From NCBI RefSeq assembly GCF_040256745.1, contig NZ_CP138335.1:124001-188000 (forward strand): a DNA stretch of 64,000 bases, written 5' to 3'. The translations under genes and the position numbers were made by a program. This document shows, in pieces, positions 35,124 through 43,923 of this stretch; within the stretch, counting starts at the first letter, position 1, and every line of letters starts with the position of its first letter. This stretch comes from Scrofimicrobium sp. R131 (GTDB lineage: Bacteria > Actinomycetota > Actinomycetes > Actinomycetales > Actinomycetaceae). Under the pieces are notes generated by a model. That model was not told the DNA's origin, ran no database searches, and saw nothing but the letters and a program-made list of their open reading frames with translations.

Positions 35124-36335
35124 CTAGTTTTTGCCCTCCAGCTGAGTGGCCTTGCGAGCCCAGCGGGCCTGGAGGCCGTTCGGGTTGATCGCCGCGACCT
35201 CGCCGCGCAGTGCCTCCTCAGCCCGACCCTTCCGCCGGACCCGAGTCACCACCCAGCCGCTAACTATCATTATCACCCCAACGGAGAAAAGTATCCCGGT
35301 GGCGCCGGTGAACTGCAGGTAGAACAGGGCGTTTTCGCCAAACGGACCCAGGCGGGTCAGCGGGTCAACCAGTGCGCTGTTGATGAGATCCTGCGTCCAG
35401 GTGGGGGCCACAATGAATGGGGCTCCGAGGACGGTGAACACGGCCCCGGCCAGGTAAAGTCCCAGGCTGGACTGGGCGGCCACCACGGCTAGCAGTACCA
35501 GCACGGCCAGTCCCCCCAGCAGTTCCACCAGGGCGGCTGGGTTTAGCTGGCCAGTCTGCCAGGGCGCGTTGTTGGCCAGGACGAGGCGGCCGGCGGCGTC
35601 ACTGAGCAGGTACCAGGCCACGGGGCTTAGCAGGATGAAGGCAATCGCGGAGAGCCAACGCGAGGGCTGGCGCGAGGGGACCTCCGGCAAGATGGTGGCC
35701 CCGTCGAGGAGGGCCGCCTCCGGGCTGAGGCCCTCGTAGTTGACCTGGCCGGGCTGGTCCACCTCGTCAAAGATCCGAGCAAACGGATTCTCGGCGGTGG
35801 CGGTGTGGCCGGTGGCCGGGGCGGCCGGAGTGGCCGGAGTAGTGGGAGCCGTGGCATCCGTCATCGGGCTGGGCGCAATCGCCTGGGTGGGGGCCTCGGC
35901 AGGTGCGGGCGAGCCGAACAGGGAGCGGCGCATCACCCCGGTACTGGTCGGGTCGTCGTCCCGCGGGGTGGCAATCAGGGTCTCCCCGTCTTCGGCCACC
36001 ACCGGGGTTGCCTCGCGGCCACTGAGCACATCGCGCGATTCTGGCTCCGGCTCGACGTCGTCGCGGTGCGGGGCCGCAAAACCGGCGTCCAACACCGAAG
36101 TTTCCTCGGCAAACTCGTCAAAAGTCGGCTGGGCCGGGGGAGTCGGCGTGGGGGCGGTCATTGGGGTCGGCTCGGGCGAGCTGTGGTCGGCGGCGAGAGG
36201 ACTCGCCGAGCCCACCAGGTCCGCTTCTTCAGCGGCGGCAGCGTCGTCGGTAACGGCTTCATCCAAACTCACGAAGTCGTCTCCTGTGACCTCGTGTTCC
36301 GAATCGGCCAGATTGTCGCGGTCTTCCTGGGACAT
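35124..36335 (-). CDS. Membrane protein with long disordered N-terminus
   Basis: 403 residues. The first 230 are acidic, Pro/Ala/Thr-rich and probably disordered; four hydrophobic helices follow (SAIAFILLSPVAWYLL; VELLGGLAVLVLLAVVA; LYLAGAVFTVLGAPF; GILFSVGVIMIVSGWVV) and a short basic tail. ATG after AGGAGG. Followed 26 bases later by the degenerate hydrolase gene. Function unknown. Confidence 0.65.
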   Translation of the reverse strand: MSQEDRDNLADSEHEVTGDDFVSLDEAVTDDAAAAEEADLVGSASPLAADHSSPEPTPMTAPTPTPPAQPTFDEFAEETSVLDAGFAAPHRDDVEPEPESRDVLSGREATPVVAEDGETLIATPRDDDPTSTGVMRRSLFGSPAPAEAPTQAIAPSPMTDATAPTTPATPAAPATGHTATAENPFARIFDEVDQPGQVNYEGLSPEAALLDGATILPEVPSRQPSRWLSAIAFILLSPVAWYLLSDAAGRLVLANNAPWQTGQLNPAALVELLGGLAVLVLLAVVAAQSSLGLYLAGAVFTVLGAPFIVAPTWTQDLINSALVDPLTRLGPFGENALFYLQFTGATGILFSVGVIMIVSGWVVTRVRRKGRAEEALRGEVAAINPNGLQARWARKATQLEGKN

Positions 36336-36399
36336 GGGCACCTCCTGTTTCAAAGCCAACCTAGCGGGTTCAATCGGTGATTGGGTGGAATTCGGGCGG

Positions 36400-37431
36400 C
36401 TAGTCGCTGACCGTCACCTCGGTGGTCCGACAGGTTTGCACCCAGTGCAGCGCCCAGGTCAGGCAGACGATGACGATCCCGAGGGCACCCACCAGCGGAG
36501 CGGCCAGGGCCAGGGAGGTGGCGACGGGAGCTCCCGGGGTGGCCACCGCGCCGGTGAGCGAGGTGGTGACCGGGAAGATCAGCATCGACGGAATGATCAG
36601 GGTTACCACCGTGACGATGGAGCTGGAAAACAGTGACCACCCGCTGGAGACGGTCAGCATCGCCAGCCCGACCATGGCGGCCAGGACCGAACCCAGCTCG
36701 GGTTGGACCATTCCCAGCGCCTGCGATCCGTAGACTGCCACCTGCGACACATCCTTGGGGGCTAGCTCCAGCAGGGACATCCAGACGACCGCCGCCGCGG
36801 CCAGGTTCAGCACCAGCAGCCCGCCGCCCTGACGGGAACTGGCGGTAGGTCGGTCGAGGGTGCCGAGCTCGGCCAGGTGGCGCCGCTGGTGGCGGGCCAC
36901 CCGGGTGGCCAGGACGGCCCCGGCCACAATGGTTACCAGCAGCAGCGGGAACTCACTCCACGCCAGCGGGGTCAGCAGGGCGAGGGCGCCGGTGACCCGA
37001 CCGGGCAGGACCGGCTCGGCCAGGCTAAAAAGCAGTCCGAGCCCCACCCCGGAAGCCAGAATCTCGTAGACGATCAACCCGACTGCCGTCCACACTGCCG
37101 ACGTGATGATTCCGGCGGAAGTGTGGGTGACGGAGGAGCCGATCCGAAACAGCAGCATGCCCGCGAGCGCCAACCCCATCGACCCCTCCGGAGACGACAG
37201 GGGCTGCCCCACGGCCGTCCAGGTCAGCAGCGAGTTGATCGCCACCAGCATGATGACGAAGGCGATCGGGGTGAGGATGAACGATAGGGCCGCCTCGCGC
37301 AGTCGGAGCTGGTTCGACGGGTTGAAGGTGACGGGCAACGCCAGGAGCCGCTCGGCGGGCTCCCCCGACCGGGTCGCCTCCGCCTCGTCCACCGGGGAGG
37401 AAGGGGACGCGTCAACTGGCATATCCTTCAT
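36400..37431 (-). CDS. Multi-pass membrane protein of unknown function
   Basis: 343 residues with roughly eight hydrophobic helices beginning after a polar 45-residue N-terminus. Charged loop RVARHQRRHLAEL in the middle. No transporter signature recognised. First gene of a probable three-gene minus-strand unit, divergent from the Tad locus with only 41 bases between starts. Confidence 0.6.
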   Translation of the reverse strand: MKDMPVDASPSSPVDEAEATRSGEPAERLLALPVTFNPSNQLRLREAALSFILTPIAFVIMLVAINSLLTWTAVGQPLSSPEGSMGLALAGMLLFRIGSSVTHTSAGIITSAVWTAVGLIVYEILASGVGLGLLFSLAEPVLPGRVTGALALLTPLAWSEFPLLLVTIVAGAVLATRVARHQRRHLAELGTLDRPTASSRQGGGLLVLNLAAAAVVWMSLLELAPKDVSQVAVYGSQALGMVQPELGSVLAAMVGLAMLTVSSGWSLFSSSIVTVVTLIIPSMLIFPVTTSLTGAVATPGAPVATSLALAAPLVGALGIVIVCLTWALHWVQTCRTTEVTVSD

Positions 37432-37472
37432 AGGACAAGAGTAACCGCCCTGAAACCAGACCGGGAGCCAAC

Positions 37473-38237
37473 ATGAGTGTCGACGAGGTCCACGAGGCGT
37501 GTGCACAGTTGCGCTTCGCCGAGGGTTTGCGCCGCCGGTGGGAGGAGGCTCGGGCCGAGTCGGCCATCCGGGAGGCCTGCGGGTTGGCTCTCCTAGCCGG
37601 GGCCCGCGTGTCGCCCACCCAGCTGCGGGCGGTGGTGGTGACCGGGCGCCAGGAGGGTCGGCCGGGACCGGATTTGGCGGTGGCGCTTGGAGCCTGGAAG
37701 GCCACCTGGACCATCGTGTCGGGCCTGCCCCCTTTGAACGTGCGCTCCGGGCTTGGGCCGGCCAAGTCGTCGGGGCTGAGCCTACGCCAGAGCCTGGCGG
37801 GAATGCAGCGGGATTACGGCGGTTACCTGGCCGAGGTGGGGTTGGCCGATACGGCTCAGCTGACCATTCCGCGCGACCCCACCCAGTGGGGGCAGCTGTT
37901 GGCCGGATTGGAGGGTGACACCCAGCCGGCGCTCACCCTGGCAGGACGAGCGTGGGCGGCCCTGACGGTACTGGAACCCTTCGAAGTTGGCTCGGAGCTG
38001 ATGGGGATCTTGACGGCCAAGTTGGTGTTGGCTCAGCGGGGGGTGGAGCCGACCGCGGTCTCGGTGCTGACCGCCCTGGCGGTTGAACAGCGGGCGCGGT
38101 ATCAGCTGGCGCTGGCGGAGCTACGGGCGGGCGAATCGGCCGAGTGGGACCAGTTTGTGGCCGATGCCGTGGTGCGCGGGTGCGAGGTGGGGCAGCAGGT
38201 GGCTCGGGAGGTGCAGGCGGGCCGGCTGGCCCCCTAG
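37473..38237 (+). CDS. Fic-fold-like protein at head of Tad locus
   Basis: 254-residue helical protein. The segment LEPFEVGSELMGILTAKLVL aligns with the Fic core HPFxxGNGRxxR, but the His, the Asn and the Arg of that motif are all replaced, so AMP-transfer activity is unlikely. Proteins of this type, often labelled oxidoreductase, head actinobacterial Tad clusters just before the Ssd/CpaE-like gene, as here. Family assignment is tentative. Confidence 0.5.
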   Translation: MSVDEVHEACAQLRFAEGLRRRWEEARAESAIREACGLALLAGARVSPTQLRAVVVTGRQEGRPGPDLAVALGAWKATWTIVSGLPPLNVRSGLGPAKSSGLSLRQSLAGMQRDYGGYLAEVGLADTAQLTIPRDPTQWGQLLAGLEGDTQPALTLAGRAWAALTVLEPFEVGSELMGILTAKLVLAQRGVEPTAVSVLTALAVEQRARYQLALAELRAGESAEWDQFVADAVVRGCEVGQQVAREVQAGRLAP

Positions 38238-38327
38238 ACGCTGCCCACAGCCCGTAAACCTGGGGCTTATCCACAGAAGGCTTGGTGGAGGCTGGCGCCG
38301 GCGGGACCGAGCCGGTGAACTGGCCCC

Positions 38328-39233
38328 ATGGCTGAAGAAAATGATGTGCTGCCCCCGGTGACCCTGCTGGGGGCGGGGGATGAGCTCGCCCAACTGGTGA
38401 CTGAGGTGGCCCAGTTGGCTCGGGTCCGGGTGGTTCGGGCCAGTGCGGTGACCGGTCCGGATCCGGGGTTGGTGCTGGTGGCTTCGGGAGCGAAGCCTGC
38501 CGCTGGTCGGTGGGTGCGCGTGGGTTTGCCCGGGGAGGACACCGACCTGCAGTTGCCGCGCGACGGGCCCCAGCTGGCTCGCCTCCTGGCAAGGGAGGCT
38601 GCCGGCCGGGATCGGACTGCCTGTCGGACCCTGGTGGTGGCGGGCTGGCAGGGTGGGGTGGGGGTCTCGACTGCGGCCCGAAATTTGGCGGAGTTGGGGG
38701 AGGCGCTGCTGCTGGACGCCTCGGGCCAACCCCCATCCGAGCAGGTGCGCCCGGGGGATTGGCACTGGGGACTGGTGGATCCGGACGATCCGCCCCTGGT
38801 TGGGTCTTTGGACGGCCTTAGCGGCCGGATCGCTTCCAGGCGAGGGGTCCAGTCTCTGCCCGATGACCCGGTCACGGTTGGTGACCCGCGGGTGGCGGCG
38901 CTGCTGGGGATCTGCCGGACCGATGCGGTGGTGGATGCGGGTCGATGGACGCCCGCATTGGCTCGGTTTTTGCTGCAAAGTACCGCCTTGAACCGGCGGA
39001 CACGTCTGATCTTGCTCGGTCGCGGTGGGGAACAGGACTCCCTCCGCCTGGTCAACCTGCTGGCGGCCTCACCTGCGCCCTGGCTGCCCAGCGGGCTACT
39101 GTGTCGGGGCCGAGTGTCAGAGGAACTGCTGCTGGTGGCCCAGCGGTGGTCGGTGCCGGTGCAGCGGCTCTTCCCGCCGCACTCCCGCCGGGGGCAGCGT
39201 CAACTCCGCCGGATCTGGGCGGAGGTGGGCTAG
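38328..39233 (+). CDS. Septum-site-determining / CpaE-like ATPase
   Basis: 301-residue MinD/ParA-like protein of the Ssd/CpaE group. A deviant Walker A, GWQGGVGVSTAARNLAEL, lies near residue 105; an N-terminal receiver-like region precedes it. CpaE-type proteins localise the Tad secretion machine to the cell pole or septum. The TadA gene starts on the last base of its stop codon. Confidence 0.75.
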   Translation: MAEENDVLPPVTLLGAGDELAQLVTEVAQLARVRVVRASAVTGPDPGLVLVASGAKPAAGRWVRVGLPGEDTDLQLPRDGPQLARLLAREAAGRDRTACRTLVVAGWQGGVGVSTAARNLAELGEALLLDASGQPPSEQVRPGDWHWGLVDPDDPPLVGSLDGLSGRIASRRGVQSLPDDPVTVGDPRVAALLGICRTDAVVDAGRWTPALARFLLQSTALNRRTRLILLGRGGEQDSLRLVNLLAASPAPWLPSGLLCRGRVSEELLLVAQRWSVPVQRLFPPHSRRGQRQLRRIWAEVG

Positions 39234-40390
39234 TGGGCGGATCAAAACAGGTTCCTGCCGAACGGGGATTGCGCTGGATGCGCCGGGAGGTGGCGGTCGG
39301 AACCACCCCGGTGTCGGCGGTGGTGCAGCGGGCCGAGACTGCGTCCGGAGCGGCGGATCGGGCTCTCAGTTGGCGGTCTTTGCGGGCCGGTCAGCTGGGG
39401 ATGAGCGGCGAGCTCTTTGACCTGCTCAGTGAGCCTGACGTCACCGACGTGCTGATAAACGGGACCGAGGCCTGGGTGGATAGGGGGAGCGGGTGCCAGC
39501 GGGTGGAACTGGAACGACTCAGCGAGTTCGACACCCGGCGGCTGGCCGTGCAGATGGCGGCGGCGGCCGGGCAGCGACTGGATGACGCTTCCCCGCTGGT
39601 GGATGCTTTTCTGGGGGACAACATCCGCCTGCACGCGGTTCTTCCTCCGCTCAGTCGGGAGGGGCCGCTGATCTCATTGCGGGTACTGCGCCGGGGTGGT
39701 TACTCCCTGACTCAGCTGGTGGAACTGGACACCTGCACCCCGGAGTTGGGCCGGGTCCTGGCGGGGCTGGTCAAAAACCGAGTCTCGGTGCTGATTAGCG
39801 GCGCCACCGGTGCCGGAAAGACCACGCTACTTTCGGCTCTGCTACAAGAAGTCGACGAGGCTGAGCGAATCATCTGCATTGAGGAGGTCTCCGAACTGTT
39901 CCCCACCCACCCGCACGTCGTCCACCTGCAGGAGCGTCAGGCAAACGTGGAAGGGGTCGGGCAGGTGACGCTGGTGGAGTTGGTTCGAGCGGCCCTGCGG
40001 ATGAGACCGGATCGCCTGGTGCTCGGGGAGTGCCGCGGACCCGAAGTGCGCGAGGTGCTGTCCGCCCTCAACACGGGCCACTCGGGTGGGTTTACCACCC
40101 TGCACGCCAACAGTTTGGCGGCCGTCCCATCGCGGATGGTCGCCCTGGGCCAACTGGCCGGGCTGAGCAAATCGGTGCTAACCACGCAGGTAGCCACGGC
40201 ATTCCAAGCGGTGGTGCATCTGGGTCGGGGGTCGGATGGGCAGCGTCGGGTGCTGGAGGTGGGCCTGCTGCGGGAGGAAAACGGCTTGGTGACCGCCCCC
40301 GCCTGGCAGTGGTCGGCAGGGGAGTACCGGGCGGGACCGGCCGAAGCTCAGCTGTCCGCGCTGATCGGCGAGGATTCTCTTGGCGATTGA
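39233..40390 (+). CDS. tadA: Tad secretion ATPase TadA/CpaF
   Basis: Secretion ATPase of 385 residues powering Flp pilus assembly. Conserved DVLINGTEAWVDRG, Walker A GATGAGKTTL near residue 190, the Asp-box ICIEEVSEL, and GFTTLHANS His-box. GTG start overlaps the upstream stop by one base and follows GGAGG; a longer open frame upstream lies inside the Ssd gene and is rejected. It overlaps the downstream gene by 11 bases. Confidence 0.9.
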   Translation: MGGSKQVPAERGLRWMRREVAVGTTPVSAVVQRAETASGAADRALSWRSLRAGQLGMSGELFDLLSEPDVTDVLINGTEAWVDRGSGCQRVELERLSEFDTRRLAVQMAAAAGQRLDDASPLVDAFLGDNIRLHAVLPPLSREGPLISLRVLRRGGYSLTQLVELDTCTPELGRVLAGLVKNRVSVLISGATGAGKTTLLSALLQEVDEAERIICIEEVSELFPTHPHVVHLQERQANVEGVGQVTLVELVRAALRMRPDRLVLGECRGPEVREVLSALNTGHSGGFTTLHANSLAAVPSRMVALGQLAGLSKSVLTTQVATAFQAVVHLGRGSDGQRRVLEVGLLREENGLVTAPAWQWSAGEYRAGPAEAQLSALIGEDSLGD

Positions 40391-41546
40391 CCTGGCCTTC
40401 CTGGGGATGGCCGGGGGGATCCTCCTGCTCACTGCCTGGAGCCTGGTGGGCCAACTGCATCGCCGACGCCAGTTCAGGGAGGAGCTGCAGCGAAGAACCG
40501 CCCGAATCGGGGTCGAGGGCGAGCCGCCAGCGGAGCGCCGCGAGTTCTGGTTGGCGCGCCGGAGACGCCAGCCGCGTGACCTGGCCGCGGGCGAAGTGGC
40601 CGAACTGGCGCTGGCGGTGGCGGCCCGGCTGAGAGCCGGGGATCCGGCCGGAACCGCCTGGGAGAAAGCCTGGCCGACCGAACGGCTGGGCCCATTTCCC
40701 GGGTTGGACGAACTGGGGGCACCACGCAGCCTGAAAGAGGCGGCAGAGTCCAAGCTGCAGCGCAGCTCCGAACAGTTGGCCCGAGACTCAATGCGATCGC
40801 TCCGGTCGGCCTGCCGTTTCTCTCACCTGGTGGGGGCGCCGTTGGCGGGGGTGCTCGAACTAATTGCGGAATCAATTGCTCAGGCGGGACAGGCACTAGC
40901 GGCCCAGCGACAGGCGTTCCTGGGACCGCGCCTGTCCGCTCAGATCCTGGCGCTCCTGCCGATCCTCCTGGTGGTTGGTTCCCAGCTGCTGGGATTGGGC
41001 TCGGTCGTCTGGTTGGTGTCCAGCCCGCTCGGGTGGGGATGCCTGCTGCTCGGATCCGGCTTTTTGGGGGCGGGCCACGTCAGCACCCGGGCGCTGGTGC
41101 GCCGGGCCGAGCGGGAAGGGGCCGGCCAGATTGGGTCCACCCTGGTCTGCGACCTGGCTTGCACAGGCTTGAGTGGAGGTTCCTCCATTCCTCACCTGCT
41201 TACCTCCCTAAGCGAGGCCCTGCAGGTTCCCGAACTTGATCGCATAGCCCGCGAACTGGTGTTGGACACGCCGTGGGTGCAGGCCTGGACCCCACTTCCA
41301 CCGGAGACGGAGCTGCTGGCGCGCGGGCTTCGCCCCGCGTGGGAGGAAGGAATCTCCCCCATCCTGCTGCTCACCCACTTGGGGGCCAGTCGGCGCCGGG
41401 ACATGGTGGCTCGGGCCCAGGAGGCGGCCCGCCGACTGGAGGTGCAGCTGGTGGTGCCCCTCGGATTGCTGCTTCTGCCGGCCTTCATCGTGCTGGGCAT
41501 CGTGCCGCTGGTCTTTACCCTGCTGGGGCAGCAGGGGCCGCTCTAG
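40380..41546 (+). CDS. TadB-TadC fusion, pilus assembly membrane protein
   Basis: 388 residues containing two type II secretion F-like domains. The first (ELALAVAARLRAGDPAGTAWEKAW to LGPRLSAQILALLPILLVVG) resembles TadB; the second (LVCDLACTGLSGGSSIPHLL to LGLLLLPAFIVLGIVPLVFTLL) resembles TadC. Usually these are two genes; here one continuous chain carries both. TTG start inside the end of tadA. It should form the inner-membrane platform of the pilus. Confidence 0.75.
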   Translation: MAIDLAFLGMAGGILLLTAWSLVGQLHRRRQFREELQRRTARIGVEGEPPAERREFWLARRRRQPRDLAAGEVAELALAVAARLRAGDPAGTAWEKAWPTERLGPFPGLDELGAPRSLKEAAESKLQRSSEQLARDSMRSLRSACRFSHLVGAPLAGVLELIAESIAQAGQALAAQRQAFLGPRLSAQILALLPILLVVGSQLLGLGSVVWLVSSPLGWGCLLLGSGFLGAGHVSTRALVRRAEREGAGQIGSTLVCDLACTGLSGGSSIPHLLTSLSEALQVPELDRIARELVLDTPWVQAWTPLPPETELLARGLRPAWEEGISPILLLTHLGASRRRDMVARAQEAARRLEVQLVVPLGLLLLPAFIVLGIVPLVFTLLGQQGPL

Positions 41547-41739
41547 CACAACCGAAAGTGGAAGCCTCCAGGCTCAGCAGCAGCCAGTTTTCGGGGCCGC
41601 CTCCACAGGCCACTTGAGCGCAGTTGTCCCCAGTTGGGAGGCATTGGTGGTTGAGGGGGAGTAGCCGCGCCGCCAAAGTTGGGACACCGGGCCGGTGGCG
41701 CGGTGGGCCTTTTGGGCCCCAACTGATGGGAGAAGAAAG

Positions 41740-41958
41740 ATGAATGCACAGTTAGAGTCAGCCAGATGGAGGCTCAATCAGATTCAGGAGCAGTTGACGA
41801 AACGGGCAATTTCCGGGGGTCTGCTGGCCCGCCGATATTTTTCGGCCAGCCCTCGGCCGGACCTTGATCCTCCAGATCTGGAAGAGGCCGGCTGGGAGGA
41901 AGGCTCAACCACCGTGGAGTACGCCATCGGGGCCATTGCCGCCGCAGTAGCGCAATAG
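41740..41958 (+). pseudogene. DUF4244 pilin-like gene, 5' part split by element
   Basis: Encodes 72 residues: helical basic leader, an acidic stretch and GSTTVEYAIGAIAAAVA, the class III (Flp-like) pilin motif with Glu. The frame enters element DNA just after GAIAAAV and stops at TAG (41956-41958), so the hydrophobic helix is truncated. The missing 3' part is at 50684-50788, and joining at the core GC restores a complete gene. AGAAGAAAG precedes the ATG. Confidence 0.85.
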
Positions 41959-41968
41959 CGTACTTGGG
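41924..41968 (+). other. attL (element left junction)
   Basis: Host half GCCATTGCCGCC, core GC at 41944-41945, then element half AGTAGCGCAATAGCGTACTT. With attR it gives a symmetric attP whose outer arms are AAGTACGC and GCGTACTT. The integrase gene begins 18 bases further on. The core dinucleotide is inferred from symmetry; a nearby shared GT is the alternative. Confidence 0.75.
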
Positions 41969-41985
41969 TAGTAGGCTTCAACTGC

Positions 41986-43461
41986 ATGAGCCAAGACACA
42001 CCGCAGGTAGCCATATACGCCCGTCAGTCGGTCGATGAGGACCAGGGCATTCGCCAGCAGTTAGCCGATTGCCGCGCCGAGGCCGCCCGCCGTGGCTGGC
42101 AGGTGGTAGCCGAGTACGTGGACAACGATACTTCGGGGAGCAAGAGCCGCGCCGCTACTACCGCCTGGGCCGCCATGCTCAAGGCGCTGGACGCGGGTGA
42201 GGCCGACACCGTGCTAGCCAACGACGTGGACCGCCTAACGCGTCAGCTAACCGACGTTCTGGAGATCACGAAGCCTAAGCGTGACGTGCGAGTGGTGACG
42301 GTGCGCGGGGGCATTGACACCGCGCTAGACGACTACATGCTCAAGCAGTTGGTGTTGCTGGCCGAGCGGGAGGTTCGGCTCAAGGAGACCCGCCGCAAGC
42401 GCTACGCCCAGGAGCGCCACGCCCAAGGCCACCCTAAGCCCGGCTCTACTCCCCACGGCTACCGCTGGGTGATTGCTCAGGAGCGGGACGCTAACGGTAC
42501 GCGGTTCGTGGTGGACCCGGACGAGGCTAAGGACATCCGCTATGTGTTCGAAGCGTTCTTAGCCGGGGTGCCCTTGTATCAGATTGCTAAGACTCTGAAT
42601 GAACAGAACCGCCCGACGCGCTACGGCGGTAGTTGGCACACCGGCTCACTGCGCCGCACGCTGATGAACCCGTACTACGCCGCGCTGCTGCCGCCGTTGT
42701 CTAACGGCAAGGGAGAGCGCAAGGCGCACGAGATAGACCTAGCGGACTGCCGCGCGGGAGCGTGGGAGCCGATAGTCACCGAGGAACAACTACGCGCCGC
42801 GCGGGCTACGTTGCTACAGCGCAAGCCCAAGCACCAAGGCACCGCCCGTAAGTGGCTGCTAGGTGGGCTGGCTACTTGCTCTAAGTGCGGTGCACCCGCC
42901 CGATCAGCCCGCGCCACCAACCACCCAACCCCGCGCCGGGACGGCACACCTAGCCCTGAGCAAGAGTGGTATCACGCTTACCGTTGCCCCAAGGGTCACT
43001 TCCACCGCGCCGGGGACTACATAGACGCCTACGTGGAGGCGCTAGCCGTAGCGCGGCTAACTCAGCCGGACGCCCGCGCCTTGTTTGAGCCGCCGGGCGA
43101 GGGACCAGCCCTAGCCGTGCTGGTGGGTCTGCGCACGGAGTTAGACCAGCGTGAGGAGCAGTTAGCCGCCGCGCTAGCGGACGGGCTGTCATGGGAGGCC
43201 GCTAAGCCCGCGTTAGACCGAATCAAGGCCGAGCGGGAGACCACCGAGCGCCGCATAGCCGAGGCCATGCGTAAGTCACCGTTACCGCCTAGCGCACTAG
43301 AGGACGACATCCGGGAGTGGTGGGCTGGGGCCGGGCTGGAGCAGCGCCGCCTAGTGGTGGACACGCTTATGACCGTGGAGATTCAGCCGCTGGGGATGGG
43401 CCGCCGCGTGCGTTCACTGGCCGACGTGCTGGAGACCGTGACGATTACCTGGAAGGGCTAA
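41986..43461 (+). CDS. int: Large serine recombinase (integrase)
   Basis: 491 residues. Resolvase domain with catalytic Ser15 in YARQSVDED, followed by the recombinase domain (YIRYVF-like DIRYVFEAFLAGVPLYQIAKTLN), zinc ribbon (CSKCG ... YRCPKGHFH) and a C-terminal coiled coil (RTELDQREEQLAAAL to ERETTERRIAEAM). It joins attP and attB without host factors. No ribosome-binding site precedes the ATG. Its location next to attL and the symmetric attP support its role here. Confidence 0.93.
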   Translation: MSQDTPQVAIYARQSVDEDQGIRQQLADCRAEAARRGWQVVAEYVDNDTSGSKSRAATTAWAAMLKALDAGEADTVLANDVDRLTRQLTDVLEITKPKRDVRVVTVRGGIDTALDDYMLKQLVLLAEREVRLKETRRKRYAQERHAQGHPKPGSTPHGYRWVIAQERDANGTRFVVDPDEAKDIRYVFEAFLAGVPLYQIAKTLNEQNRPTRYGGSWHTGSLRRTLMNPYYAALLPPLSNGKGERKAHEIDLADCRAGAWEPIVTEEQLRAARATLLQRKPKHQGTARKWLLGGLATCSKCGAPARSARATNHPTPRRDGTPSPEQEWYHAYRCPKGHFHRAGDYIDAYVEALAVARLTQPDARALFEPPGEGPALAVLVGLRTELDQREEQLAAALADGLSWEAAKPALDRIKAERETTERRIAEAMRKSPLPPSALEDDIREWWAGAGLEQRRLVVDTLMTVEIQPLGMGRRVRSLADVLETVTITWKG

Positions 43462-43713
43462 CCGGACTTTCGTCCGGAACTCCAACAGGAGCCACTGGCT
43501 AGCCCGCTAGTGTGGTAGCGCACCTGAAGGTTGCCAGGGTAACCTTCAAGCCGTCAACTACATAACGCGCTTTCTGCGGGGGTGAGCCTCGCACAAAAGA
43601 GGGGGATAGCCCTTCCGGTATTCCGGATGTGGTCTTACCGCTGACACCAACGCTGAGAGGCCACCGGCCAGACGCAAGTCAGAGAGAAGGCATTCCTAGA
43701 ACGGAATCCCCTC
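43462..43713 (+). other. Non-coding gap in element with hairpins
   Basis: 252 bases without a credible gene. Contains CCGGAC-tttc-GTCCGG right after the integrase stop, GAAGGTT-N8-AACCTTC around 43527-43549, and ATTCC-tagaac-GGAAT shortly before the next start. Could hold a promoter or a small RNA; nothing specific is recognised. Confidence 0.35.
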
Positions 43714-43923
43714 GTGACTGTCTCAGTAGCCAAAGCCGTCTCGCTTATTGCCAACGCCGTCAAGGACGGCGACCAAGTAGCCGAAGCCGCCGCCCGCACC
43801 GCACTAGAAGCCGCCAAGTTAGAGCGCCAGATCCACAAGGTTGTGGCTGCCGCGCCGCCGCTTAGCGCCGCCCAGCGTGAGCGGTTGGCAATGTTGCTCA
43901 TCGGTGGTGGTGAACGCAATTGA
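43714..43923 (+). CDS. Small helical protein before primase
   Basis: 69 residues, GTG start, mostly helical (AKAVSLIANAVKDGDQVAEAAARTAL), ending LAMLLIGGGERN. Its stop overlaps the start of the primase gene, so the two are coupled. It may be a replication accessory or regulator; no motif recognised. Confidence 0.55.
   Translation: MTVSVAKAVSLIANAVKDGDQVAEAAARTALEAAKLERQIHKVVAAAPPLSAAQRERLAMLLIGGGERN

Noticed and set aside
38945-39232. N-terminal extension of TadA
   Set aside because: Lies wholly inside the Ssd gene in another frame; GTG at 39233 has a ribosome-binding site and the usual one-base stop/start overlap.
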